Shown here piece by piece: positions 16,369-24,465 of a stretch of 35,406 bases of DNA (position 1 is its first letter; every line of letters begins with the position of its first letter). The stretch is from QQWI01 sp964522015. GTDB taxonomy: Bacteria > Bacillota > Clostridia > Peptostreptococcales > Acidaminobacteraceae. The DNA is taken from positions 1 through 35,406 of the forward strand of contig CAZFST010000038.1 of assembly GCA_964522015.1 (NCBI GenBank). The letters are read 5' to 3'. Both the position numbers and the translations under genes were made by a program. The notes below the pieces were generated by a model. It searched no databases, had not been told where the DNA came from, and was given only the letters and a program-made list of their open reading frames with translations.

Positions 16369-16432
16369 GTAACTTACCCTTAATAGTATTACTTAAACTA
16401 GCGCTGACTCTATTCATTAAATCAATTTTAAC

Positions 16433-16498
16433 TAAAAAGAGCCCAGCGGCATAGTCCATCACGCTAAGATCTGCGCAAACTAAGCTACCGGCTCTTTT
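16433..16498 (-). terminator. Terminator after phoB
   Basis: Nine base pairs AAAAGAGCC / GGCTCTTTT close a branched structure of about 64 nt followed by five U residues. It lies about 50 nt past the phoB stop, between phoB and the pstS Pho box. Confidence 0.75.
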
Positions 16499-16549
16499 CC
16501 TACTAAAAAGCAACCTATAAAATCCATTTTACTATTTAACTGATAAGCT

Positions 16550-17248
16550 CTATTTTACTTTATAACCAACACCACGAATTGTTTCAATATACTTATCATC
16601 GTCAGTTTCAATTTTTCTTCTCAAATGGCGGATGTGAACATCAACCGTTCTTGTTTCCCCATAATATTCGTAACCCCAAACTGCATCTAGTAGATAATCT
16701 CTTGTTAAGACTTTACCTCGATTTTCTGCAAGTATTTGTAATAACTCGAATTCTTTATAGGTTAATTGAAAGATTTGCCCATCTCGAGATACCTCATGCT
16801 TATCGACATCAATAATAAGAGATTGAATTTCATAAGTTTTCGAACTCGATTTCGGCGTCTCTTTTGCATTTGTATTCGAACGCCTTAATACAGCTTTCGC
16901 CCGAGCAAGTAGCTCCCTGATGCTAAATGGTTTTGTAATATAATCGTCTGCACCAATTTCTAAGCCGACCACTTTGTCCATTTCACTGCCTTTTGCCGTC
17001 AACATGATAATTGGCACATCCCTTGTTTTTTCACTCATCTTCAGCATCTTACAAACTTCAAGACCGTCCAATTCCGGAATCATTAGGTCCAAAAGCGTCA
17101 CATCAGGCATCAATTCCTTAACTAAGGCTAAGCCATCTTTACCATTGTTTGCGACAGTCACTACATAGCCATTTTCCTCAAAGTTGTATTTGATTAACTC
17201 AGCAATGTTTTCATCATCTTCAATTACAACTACCTGTAATTTAGCCAT
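16550..17248 (-). CDS. phoB: PhoB/PhoP-type response regulator (OmpR family)
   Basis: A 232-residue transcription factor controlling the phosphate starvation response. The receiver domain (about 4-118) has the acidic pair D11-D12, phosphorylation site D54 in LLDLMIPELDG, T84 and K106 in TKPFS. A winged-helix OmpR-type DNA-binding domain (about 130-230) contains the recognition region TRTVDVHIRHLRRKIE and ends GVGYKVK. Both domains are complete. Start: the ATG at 17248. It has its own Pho box and TATAAT (17282-17324), suggesting autoregulation, and a terminator between it and pstS, so it is a separate transcript from the pst operon. The partner kinase gene is last in that operon. PhoP is the Bacillus name for the same role. 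Confidence 0.93.
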   Translation of the reverse strand: MAKLQVVVIEDDENIAELIKYNFEENGYVVTVANNGKDGLALVKELMPDVTLLDLMIPELDGLEVCKMLKMSEKTRDVPIIMLTAKGSEMDKVVGLEIGADDYITKPFSIRELLARAKAVLRRSNTNAKETPKSSSKTYEIQSLIIDVDKHEVSRDGQIFQLTYKEFELLQILAENRGKVLTRDYLLDAVWGYEYYGETRTVDVHIRHLRRKIETDDDKYIETIRGVGYKVK

Positions 17249-17281
17249 TCTACACCCCCAAAAATAGTCGAATTCAACCTG

Positions 17282-17324
17282 ATTATAACCTAAATTTCAC
17301 ATTGTGTTGTTAACCTTAGGTTAA
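17282..17324 (-). promoter_or_regulatory. Pho box and promoter for phoB
   Basis: TTAACC (17324-17319) and TTAACA (17313-17308) are 11 nt apart, and together they form the near-palindrome TTAACCTAAGGTTAA. A perfect -10 TATAAT (17287-17282) lies 20 nt after the second repeat, and there is no recognisable -35, as expected of an activator-dependent promoter. Confidence 0.72.
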
Positions 17325-17335
17325 GTCTCACTTTC

Positions 17336-17368
17336 GCATCATTTTTGCATCATTTTTGCATCACTTTT
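17336..17368. repeat. Three 11-bp direct repeats across the GGDEF gene stop
   Basis: GCATCATTTTT at 17336-17346 and 17347-17357, then GCATCACTTTT at 17358-17368 (plus-strand reading). They span the last codons and stop of the cyclase gene and lie just upstream of the phoB Pho box. Confidence 0.85.
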
Positions 17369-19890
17369 GACGTACCTTTTGAATGATACATATTTAAGTC
17401 TGCAATTTTAAGTGCTGTCATTAAAGAATCTGTATCTTCCGGTACACAAACAATCCCAAAATCAGCTTGAATACGAAGCTGTTTTACTGTGAGAGGCGCT
17501 TTATACAGCTGTCTTTCCATAAGATTAACGCAGTCTTGAGCAGCAAGGCGGTCAGCTTCAGGTAGTAAAATAATGAACTCATCCCCACCAAAACGCCCTA
17601 TCGCATCTGTTGGTTTTAGGCAATCTTTAAATATTTGCGCAACACTTTTTAAGACTTCATCACCAATTTCGTGACCATAAGTATCGTTAACAGATTTAAA
17701 TTCAGATAGATCAATCATTATCATCGCAGCAGTCGTCTCGCTATTTAACATCTTCAAATGTTCTTCTTCAATCCGTCTAATAATAAAGCGTCTATTCCAT
17801 ATTTCTGTTAATGGGTCAATGAGAGCCTCCCACTCAGTCACTTCCATCAGATCATTCAACCGCCAGATAACAGCCAGCTGCTTTGCTATAATGGCCATGA
17901 CTTCACGTTCTTGGGTGGTGAGTCCCCTCTCTTTTATTCCATAAATAACGCCGAAATTTGCCTCTCCATGGTTTATGGGCTGGGAGCAATGATAAAGTTG
18001 CTGACTCTTAAAATACGTCTGTGAATAGCTACCAGATTCGATAGATTGTTCTATAAGCGCCATTGAGTGCTCTACGCCAAATTGTTCGTGACTATTTTTT
18101 CTTGTTTCTGATAATAATCGTATACCAGTTGTAGTAGAACCATAAATCGCCAGATGTCCATACAAACCTTCATCCACGACCCTCTGAGCGATATGACTTC
18201 TATCCCGTTGATACATCATCTCACTGACCGTATGATGGAGCCCTTTTAACTTCTTGGCTTCTTCAGTTAGCTCTTTTCTAGAATTGTACTCTTCAAGATA
18301 TAATCCGATGTGAGCAGCACTTAATTTAAACATTTCAATTTCAATAGCAGAAAATGCATTTTTGGTTTCGCTATCTGCACCAATTACTCCCCATAAAAAA
18401 TCTTGGTGTCGAATAGGCACTAATAGTAATGAATTGATCCCCTCATGATGTTCAATATACTTTTCATTCTCCGTAATTGCGCCTGAATAAAAATCAGTCG
18501 CAGACTGAATAACTTGACCTAAAATTCCTTTGTACTCAACAAAATATGTCTGCTTTTGAGTTTCTGAAAATTCTCCCCTGGCATCAAATACCTCAAAATC
18601 CGTAGCGAATTTATCGGCTTTGATAAATAGAAATAGATTTCTAAAAGGTAGAATCATTTTCAAACCCTTTATTAACACATGAAATAAATCATCCGCAGTC
18701 CCAGTGAATCTGATTTGTTCAAAGAGGGAGAATAGTTGCTCTTGCTTATGCATGATATTTTCAACTTCTTTGTTCTTAGCCATTAGACTTTCATTAATAT
18801 GATGCAATTCATTATTTAAAAAAGCATGCTCAGTCACATCATTACCTGTAATCATAATCACTGCTTGTTCATCCATTTCAATTGCTACAAATGACCATTC
18901 AATTAGTAGCCGTTTGCCTGAAGTTAAAGTTAATGTGCTATTCATATGGCTAATGGTCCGCTGAGCAACTGTACTTTGAATTTTTTTATTGAATTCTTCA
19001 AATTCATTACCTAATAATAATTGTTTCCAAAATTCTAATTTCAAAGTGTCTTCTTGATTGAGTAAGAGTTTTTCTACAAATATTTGATTATACCTGATCA
19101 AGCGCAAGTTTAAATCCACAACGCAAAACAGTGCCCTAGAAGCCTGAAATAATTCCTCAATAAATTTTTTTTCTTCAGCAAGTGCCAATTGATACAATTT
19201 GTTATCTGTCGCATCTGAAATAACCCCCTGCCAAATTACACCATCAACCACTTTGACAGGCTGTAATTGTATATCACAATAGTAAAAGTCAAGATTCTTT
19301 AACTTAGCCTCAAAATGTACAGGCAACATGTATTTTGCTGACTCAGACAACCGATTTACTAGATTCCATCCAGTATTCATATCAAAGAGTTCCAAAAAAG
19401 ACATCTGATTGCTCAATTGTATCGCAGTTAAAGGTTTAGCAGTGTTTTGCATTGATATGACTATTACATCAGGTCCGACAACTTTCAAACCAATAAATAT
19501 CAATGGCACTTCTTGAGAGATTTGAAACCGCTGAAGTGCCAATTCTAAATATTCTTGACTATTTGTCAATTGAACTTCCGTCGTTTCAGATTGTGAACGA
19601 TAAGATGTCATTAGTTCTAATACGTGATCCAGAGGTTTAAAATAATGGTTATTGATAGTTCTGTATAGTGAAATACAAGCCCAAAGCAATGTAACATATA
19701 ATATGACAAAAGCAATGAAAACAAAAGGGATGTCTATGTTAAACTCATCCAAATTAATAAAAGTGAAAACCCCAAGTAAGCCGACGAGCCCGTAAATTAA
19801 CATCACTACAAACAATTTCTGTTGCATTTTTATCTGATAAAACATGTTAATATCGTCATTTTTACTATGATTATTTTTTTTCATTCTCAT
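17350..19890 (-). CDS. Membrane diguanylate cyclase with PAS, GAF and GGDEF domains
   Basis: An 846-residue enzyme predicted to make cyclic di-GMP. Two transmembrane segments (about 26-46 and 54-74) are followed by PAS-like regions (about 130-350), a coiled linker, a GAF domain (about 390-540), a second GAF-like region (about 555-670) and a C-terminal GGDEF domain. The active-site motif is intact at 768-772 (RFGGDEF), with metal-binding D in MIDLSEFKSVND. The inhibitory I-site position, normally RxxD, is KPTD (759-762), so product feedback may be weak. Start: ATG at 19890 with GGATGG upstream. It has its own promoter (19914-19942) and lies between the HD-GYP gene and phoB. The signal it senses is not evident. 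Confidence 0.93.
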   Translation of the reverse strand: MRMKKNNHSKNDDINMFYQIKMQQKLFVVMLIYGLVGLLGVFTFINLDEFNIDIPFVFIAFVILYVTLLWACISLYRTINNHYFKPLDHVLELMTSYRSQSETTEVQLTNSQEYLELALQRFQISQEVPLIFIGLKVVGPDVIVISMQNTAKPLTAIQLSNQMSFLELFDMNTGWNLVNRLSESAKYMLPVHFEAKLKNLDFYYCDIQLQPVKVVDGVIWQGVISDATDNKLYQLALAEEKKFIEELFQASRALFCVVDLNLRLIRYNQIFVEKLLLNQEDTLKLEFWKQLLLGNEFEEFNKKIQSTVAQRTISHMNSTLTLTSGKRLLIEWSFVAIEMDEQAVIMITGNDVTEHAFLNNELHHINESLMAKNKEVENIMHKQEQLFSLFEQIRFTGTADDLFHVLIKGLKMILPFRNLFLFIKADKFATDFEVFDARGEFSETQKQTYFVEYKGILGQVIQSATDFYSGAITENEKYIEHHEGINSLLLVPIRHQDFLWGVIGADSETKNAFSAIEIEMFKLSAAHIGLYLEEYNSRKELTEEAKKLKGLHHTVSEMMYQRDRSHIAQRVVDEGLYGHLAIYGSTTTGIRLLSETRKNSHEQFGVEHSMALIEQSIESGSYSQTYFKSQQLYHCSQPINHGEANFGVIYGIKERGLTTQEREVMAIIAKQLAVIWRLNDLMEVTEWEALIDPLTEIWNRRFIIRRIEEEHLKMLNSETTAAMIMIDLSEFKSVNDTYGHEIGDEVLKSVAQIFKDCLKPTDAIGRFGGDEFIILLPEADRLAAQDCVNLMERQLYKAPLTVKQLRIQADFGIVCVPEDTDSLMTALKIADLNMYHSKGTSKVMQK

Positions 19891-19913
19891 TTTAAACCAT
19901 CCGTTTTTATAAT

Positions 19914-19942
19914 ATTATATCATACTTAATTTGGGTATCGAA
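19914..19942 (-). promoter_or_regulatory. Promoter for the diguanylate cyclase gene
   Basis: TTCGAT (19942-19937), 17-nt spacer, perfect TATAAT (19919-19914). The start would be close to 19907, giving a very short leader of about 16 nt. Confidence 0.6.
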
Positions 19943-20082
19943 CCCTCGTTTCTCAATAAACACAGGCGTACATGGGCCAAATTCCTAACATCACCGTTTG
20001 TAGTATACAATTCAGACCACTAACTTTACTGATTTTATGGTTTATGAAAACTTAAAAGTCATTTTAAATTTAAATTCATTCT

Positions 20083-20120
20083 AAAAAAAATCAAAGTCAA
20101 CACTTGACCTCGATTTTTTT
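20083..20120 (-). terminator. Terminator after the HD-GYP gene
   Basis: A 17-bp stem from an A7-TCGAGGTCAA arm to TTGACTTTGA-T7 (with two G-U pairs), loop GTG, followed by the U run on the minus strand. It lies just past the HD-GYP stop. Confidence 0.88.
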
Positions 20121-20128
20121 CTAAGACA

Positions 20129-21178
20129 TCAATAAATTAAAGAATCGATTTCAAGGTCGAAATTTTTAATCAAATCCACAAAATCAGTACCAATTTGAAT
20201 CAGGGGCCTATGAGGCTGAGACTTATGAATCATCACGATTACCCCCACACGACCATCACTTAACTTGACAATATTGCCAACATAATAATTACTTATTCTC
20301 GACAAAAAAAGTTGCGTCAATTCAGGATCTAAATACCCATAACTCTCTTCTGTCATAACTTTTGCAACGAGAAATGGATTGGAAGCTTCTCTGTAGACAC
20401 GCTTAGTGGTCATGGCACTAAAAACGTCAGCAATGGAAATCATCCTTGATATCCTTTGGATTCCATCTGCTTTCAAACCATAAGGATAACCACTGCCGTC
20501 ATAATGCTCGTGATGCTCAACCACTGCACGTAAAATTGACTCTGAAACCGATTTCTGATTCATTAACAATACGTAACCAAGAGTTGCGTGTGTTTTCATG
20601 ATTTTCATTTCATCATGGGTTAACGGCCCTGGCTTATTTAATATTTCATCGGGAATATTTACTTTACCTATATCATGCATCAAGCCTGCTATGGCTATTT
20701 CGCGAATTAGCTGTTCATCACAATTAGCCCATTTAGCCAGCAGTGCAGAAGTTAGCGACACACATACCGAATGGTCAAAAGTATAAGCGTCACACACTTC
20801 TAATTGCCACAACTGCCTAACTACACCAGGGTTATTCAATACCTGGTCCACTAAGGGTGTAACAATACTTTGCAACTCCTCAACAGCAAGATTATTTCCA
20901 AATTTTATAGATTGAAAAACAGATTTAAATCGGACTACGGACCCCTCAAAAGCATTCTGCGCATCTGTTTTTTTAGCAACAAATGGCTTCAATTCTGAAC
21001 TAGAAGGTTCACTTGCTTCTAAAAGAATCTTTACAAATTCAACCTCAAAGCTGATTAATTTATCAATATGCATTTGCGTCAATCTGGTCCCCGACCCCAA
21101 TATGAGTTCGCCTGAATCCAAAAACACATCTTCAGATATAATCATTCCCGGTGTTAGTAAAATTACTAGATGCGCCAT
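20129..21178 (-). CDS. HD-GYP domain cyclic di-GMP phosphodiesterase
   Basis: A 349-residue soluble protein predicted to hydrolyse cyclic di-GMP. The N-terminal ~115 residues are an accessory region like that of many Bacillota HD-GYP proteins. The catalytic domain (about 130-300) has H136, the metal pair H168-D169 in GLMHDIGK, H197, the signature HHEHYDGSGYP (222-232) and D251 in IADVFSAM. All expected metal and GYP residues are present, so it should be active. The last ~50 residues (VGNIVKLSDGRVGVIVMI) resemble a small barrel seen at the end of related proteins. Start: GGAGAGGG before the ATG at 21178. It is downstream of ftsZ and separated from it by a terminator. I find no convincing promoter of its own. 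Confidence 0.94.
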   Translation of the reverse strand: MAHLVILLTPGMIISEDVFLDSGELILGSGTRLTQMHIDKLISFEVEFVKILLEASEPSSSELKPFVAKKTDAQNAFEGSVVRFKSVFQSIKFGNNLAVEELQSIVTPLVDQVLNNPGVVRQLWQLEVCDAYTFDHSVCVSLTSALLAKWANCDEQLIREIAIAGLMHDIGKVNIPDEILNKPGPLTHDEMKIMKTHATLGYVLLMNQKSVSESILRAVVEHHEHYDGSGYPYGLKADGIQRISRMISIADVFSAMTTKRVYREASNPFLVAKVMTEESYGYLDPELTQLFLSRISNYYVGNIVKLSDGRVGVIVMIHKSQPHRPLIQIGTDFVDLIKNFDLEIDSLIY

Positions 21179-21218
21179 AAGCCCTCTCCACTGATATTCA
21201 ACATTGACAATGATGTGA

Positions 21219-21245
21219 GAAAACCAGCTCTAAAATGAGCTGGTT
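21219..21245 (-). terminator. Terminator after ftsZ
   Basis: AACCAGCTC and GAGCTGGTT form a 9-bp perfect stem with a 6-nt loop, followed by UUUUC on the minus strand. A smaller 6-bp hairpin GTGATT/AATCAC (21260-21275) lies between it and the ftsZ stop. It ends the dcw cluster. Confidence 0.85.
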
Positions 21246-21288
21246 CTATTTTAACTTATGTGATTGTTTAATCACACCCTAATTAATT

Positions 21289-22452
21289 CTAATGATCCCG
21301 AGACATACGCAAAAATGTGGGGATTGCTAATTCATCAGCATCATCAGTAGACTCCTGCGAGTCAACTTCTGACGTTTTCGGAGCCACAATCGGCGCTTTG
21401 GCAGAAGGGGTAACAGGAGATATAGGCTGAGCATTAGTAGTTGGGTGTTCTGTCGTAACATTTTTAACGAGATTATCTACAAACATTTCATCAAACTGAC
21501 CATCAGAAAAACCTGTTGCAATTACAGTAATACGAATTTCATCTTTCAAAGTTTCATCAATGACAGCACCGAAAATGATGTTAGCATCAATATCAGCTGA
21601 TTCAGATACAATTTCAGCAGCTTCTGTAACTTCATGAAGACTTAAGCTGTTGCCACCAGTGATGTTTAGTAGTACACCTTTCGAACCATTAATTGTGGTT
21701 TCTAGCAAAGGAGAATGGGTCGCTTGTCTAGCAGCTTCTATTGCACGATTTTCTCCACTTGCTTTTCCAATACCCATGTGGGCTAAACCGCGTTCGTACA
21801 TGACTGTTTTAACATCTGCAAAGTCAAGATTAACAAGACCTGGCGTTGTAATCAAGTCAGAAATACCTTGAACACCTTGACGTAGTATATCATCTGCAAT
21901 TTTGAAGGCCTCAACAATTGAAGTTCTTCTTTCAACAACTTGTAATAAGCGATCGTTAGGTATGGTTACTAATGTATCCACTCTTTTTTTAAGTTCTTCA
22001 ATGCCCTTTTCAGCATGGGCACGTCTTCTTTTACCCTCAAATGTAAAGGGTTTTGTGACAACACCAACTGTTAAAATACCCATTTCTTTTGCAATTTCAG
22101 CAACGATAGGAGCAGCACCAGTACCTGTACCACCACCCATACCAGCAGTAATAAAAACCATATCCGCCCCTTGAAGGGCTTGAAAAATATCATCACGACT
22201 TTCTTCTGCAGCTTTTGATCCCATATCGGGGTTTGCACCAGCTCCTAAGCCACGGGTGAGTTTTTCACCAATTTGAATTTTGTACTCCGCCTTTGATGTG
22301 AATAAGGCTTGTTTGTCTGTATTGATTGCAATGAATTGAACACCTTTCAAATTGGCTTCAATCATACGGTTAACAGCGTTATTTCCTCCACCACCCACAC
22401 CAATAACTTTAATTTGTGCAAACTGTTCCATGTCGATATCGAATTCTAGCAC
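21289..22452 (-). CDS. ftsZ: FtsZ, tubulin-like division GTPase
   Basis: A 387-residue GTPase that polymerises into the cytokinetic ring. The N-terminal segment VLEFDIDMEQFAQIKVIGVGGGGNNAVNRM is near-canonical, the tubulin signature GGGTGTG lies at 106-112, and the T7 catalytic loop NLDFADV is present. A linker of about 55 residues leads to the C-terminal peptide IPTFLRMSR, which binds FtsA, SepF and ZapA-type partners. Start: GTG at 22452 with AGGGGGAG upstream; the alternative 12 codons further up runs through that ribosome site. A small hairpin TTGCC/GGCAA (22482-22495) and a possible extended -10 (22530-22535) lie in the gap after sbp. ftsA, usually just upstream, is absent. Confidence 0.97.
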   Translation of the reverse strand: MLEFDIDMEQFAQIKVIGVGGGGNNAVNRMIEANLKGVQFIAINTDKQALFTSKAEYKIQIGEKLTRGLGAGANPDMGSKAAEESRDDIFQALQGADMVFITAGMGGGTGTGAAPIVAEIAKEMGILTVGVVTKPFTFEGKRRRAHAEKGIEELKKRVDTLVTIPNDRLLQVVERRTSIVEAFKIADDILRQGVQGISDLITTPGLVNLDFADVKTVMYERGLAHMGIGKASGENRAIEAARQATHSPLLETTINGSKGVLLNITGGNSLSLHEVTEAAEIVSESADIDANIIFGAVIDETLKDEIRITVIATGFSDGQFDEMFVDNLVKNVTTEHPTTNAQPISPVTPSAKAPIVAPKTSEVDSQESTDDADELAIPTFLRMSRDH

Positions 22453-22529
22453 GATAACTCCCCCTCTATTATGATCACGTCTTGCCATTAGGCAAAGCAG
22501 TATTCTCCGTTATAAGACTATCTCTCATT

Positions 22530-22538
22530 AATATACCA
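22530..22538 (-). promoter_or_regulatory. Possible extended -10 promoter for ftsZ
   Basis: TGG-TATATT on the minus strand fits the TGnTATAAT extended -10 form, with no good -35. It lies about 80 nt before the ftsZ start, in the 215-nt sbp-ftsZ gap, and could raise ftsZ expression above the upstream dcw genes. Confidence 0.4.
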
Positions 22539-22667
22539 TAATCCGTTGCCCAATGACATGGGTATTTGTAAGGTTTTTAAGAATTATTAAGTTTTTTTAT
22601 TAAAAACAATTTCAATATCATTATTTCCATAAATGGATTCGAATTTTTAATATCACTTTAGGTCATT

Positions 22668-23015
22668 TTAAAATTTCTCGTTGGTATATTTACTTAGAAA
22701 ATGTCTTCGAATAACCGCTAAGTTATTAAATAATCTTGAGCCAAACACAAACATCGCGGCATAATATAGTGGCAAACCAAGCATATCGCCAACGAATGCT
22801 AAAAAGGCAGCTAGAATGGCATTGGTGACGAATCCAGTAACAAAAATCAATGCATTAAAACGTTGATCCATATTGGAACGAATTGCGCCAAAAATGGAAT
22901 CAACAGCAGCCAATATTCCAACTGACATATAAATGGTATAGTTTGTGCTAAAGAGAATTGGTGCGTTAAGGCCAATTACAATTCCTAATATTAGTCCAAT
23001 AATGACGATTAGCAT
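22668..23015 (-). CDS. sbp: Small basic protein Sbp (DUF1290 family)
   Basis: A 115-residue membrane protein with three to four hydrophobic segments (about 1-17, 27-45, 52-75 and 78-95) and a basic C-terminal tail. The segment GLNAPILFSTNYTIYMSVGILAAVDSIFGAIR is characteristic of Sbp, conserved in the dcw cluster of Bacillota and Actinobacteria just before the ftsA/ftsZ genes. No enzymatic function is known for the family. Start: AAGGAGC upstream of the ATG. It begins 11 nt after the second DUF881 gene, as in Bacillus. Confidence 0.92.
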   Translation of the reverse strand: MLIVIIGLILGIVIGLNAPILFSTNYTIYMSVGILAAVDSIFGAIRSNMDQRFNALIFVTGFVTNAILAAFLAFVGDMLGLPLYYAAMFVFGSRLFNNLAVIRRHFLSKYTNEKF

Positions 23016-23026
23016 CCTTAGCTCCT

Positions 23027-23734
23027 TTATTCAATAAATGTGGCGTATTTGTACTGAGCCGGCTTTTCTAATTTCTCAATGGTTACTTGAATTCGAGTAT
23101 TGACCTCCATTTCAAGTCCTAATTGCTTTAAGGCATGGGCAAAAGACTCTGTATCTTTCAGTTTAGCTTCTAACTTGTAGCGATCCCCAATAGCTCTTAT
23201 TATAAATGGTTGCGCTTGTTGCACGCCATTTATTCGAATGGTAGGACCGTTACAGATAATCTCAGTGATACCTGTTATAATCCTTGTGCCATTAACGGAT
23301 ATTGCCTCTGCGCCAGCAATTCTCAAATCATCAACCAGAGTCCTGAGGTCTAAATCATGAACCACTAAATCATTGGGTGTTTCTGTCACCATTAAGTCTC
23401 GATCACCATCATTGATGATGATTAGAACCCCTTCACCAACAATTTCTGTTAATCCAGCGTACATCTTGTACCGCTCAATCTCTTCATTTAGATGCTCAAT
23501 CAATTCTCGCTCACTTTTCAAACCTTTTAAGGTGTCCAGCTGGTCTCTCAAAGCAACTAGACCGAGTTCGCTCTGATTGATGTTCAGTTGCAAATCAGTC
23601 ACTTCTTTTTTCAAGTGACCAATATCCTGCAAGCCAACATATTTTTCTGTCGTATAGAGCAATCGAACCTGATAGACAACTAATGCAATCGCCAAGACAA
23701 ATAACCACAGATACGTTTTTGAACGTTTGGTCAT
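23027..23734 (-). CDS. DUF881 family protein, second of two (YlxX/YlxW-like)
   Basis: A 235-residue protein with one N-terminal transmembrane segment (about 8-25), a predicted coiled coil (about 35-95) and a DUF881 domain with GEGVLIIINDGDRD, IAGAEAISVNGTRI and PFIIRAIGD. The layout suggests an extracytoplasmic membrane-anchored protein associated with the division machinery, but its biochemical role is unknown. It is a paralogue of its immediate upstream neighbour, sharing AGAEAI, the N..RI motif and the AIG(N/D) turn. The start has a GGTGAGG site just before the ATG. Confidence 0.9.
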   Translation of the reverse strand: MTKRSKTYLWLFVLAIALVVYQVRLLYTTEKYVGLQDIGHLKKEVTDLQLNINQSELGLVALRDQLDTLKGLKSERELIEHLNEEIERYKMYAGLTEIVGEGVLIIINDGDRDLMVTETPNDLVVHDLDLRTLVDDLRIAGAEAISVNGTRIITGITEIICNGPTIRINGVQQAQPFIIRAIGDRYKLEAKLKDTESFAHALKQLGLEMEVNTRIQVTIEKLEKPAQYKYATFIE

Positions 23735-23742
23735 CCCCTCAC

Positions 23743-24459
23743 CTATTCTTCCTTCGGACCAGCATATTGCCAGTTAATGATTGCATTGAACTTAGGAACA
23801 ACAACCGTATCGTATCGCTGCACGCTGACTTGATATCCCTTATCTCTGAGGGAAGTTACAATACCAAACCGCTGCATTAACGCAGCCTCAAGTACATCCT
23901 TATTACCAATAGCTTTAATTGCAAAAGGCGGTTTATATTGCTGAGCATTGATACTTAAATAACCACCAGCAGTTCGAATCTCAGACATAGAAAGAATCCG
24001 TTGATCATTAATTGCTATAGCTTCAGCCCCAGCAGCATTTAGTTCGTTAATGACAATCAACAACTGCTGAAAATCATCAACAATATTCGCATCCAATCCC
24101 CCCGAAAATGCAGCAGGTTGATTATCTATGGTTAGCACAACACCTTGACCAGATAAATCAGTATACCCGGCAAGGGCCTTAAATCGAGTTACTTGATCTT
24201 GAAGAGTTTTAACAATCGCGTTGCCACCAGAAGCTGATGTGGTTATCTTATCAATCTCCGCTTGCAAGGTTTCTAACTCAACCACCATATTCTTCTTTTC
24301 ATCTCTAAGTGTGGTCAATTCATTCATCAATTGTGCTGATCTTTGATTTGGCATAAGGCCATCCAGGTAATTCGCCTGAACCGTTTTGAATTGAATCGCA
24401 ATAAAAACCCCCAGAACAACACATATTACGCCAATAACAAGCTGGTCTATCAGTTTCAT
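23743..24459 (-). CDS. DUF881 family protein, first of two (YlxW-like)
   Basis: A 238-residue protein with an N-terminal transmembrane segment (about 6-24), a coiled-coil stretch (about 35-85) and a DUF881 domain (GQGVVLTIDN, AAGAEAIAINDQRI, PFAIKAIGN). The stop is 8 nt before the next DUF881 gene and its ATG 6 nt after the divIB stop, so the whole set is one tightly packed operon. Bacillus keeps two such genes, ylxW and ylxX, in the same place between divIB and sbp. Function unknown. Confidence 0.9.
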   Translation of the reverse strand: MKLIDQLVIGVICVVLGVFIAIQFKTVQANYLDGLMPNQRSAQLMNELTTLRDEKKNMVVELETLQAEIDKITTSASGGNAIVKTLQDQVTRFKALAGYTDLSGQGVVLTIDNQPAAFSGGLDANIVDDFQQLLIVINELNAAGAEAIAINDQRILSMSEIRTAGGYLSINAQQYKPPFAIKAIGNKDVLEAALMQRFGIVTSLRDKGYQVSVQRYDTVVVPKFNAIINWQYAGPKEE

Positions 24460-24465
24460 ATTCTC

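Noticed and set aside
16316..16513. A 65-codon minus-strand open frame between phoB and pstS
   Set aside because: It runs through the phoB terminator and the Pho box, has no ribosome site and no protein-like composition.
19933..19945. GGGTTCGATACCC, which looks like a tRNA T arm
   Set aside because: Only 3 bp of stem are present and there is no anticodon or D arm around it; it overlaps the cyclase gene promoter.
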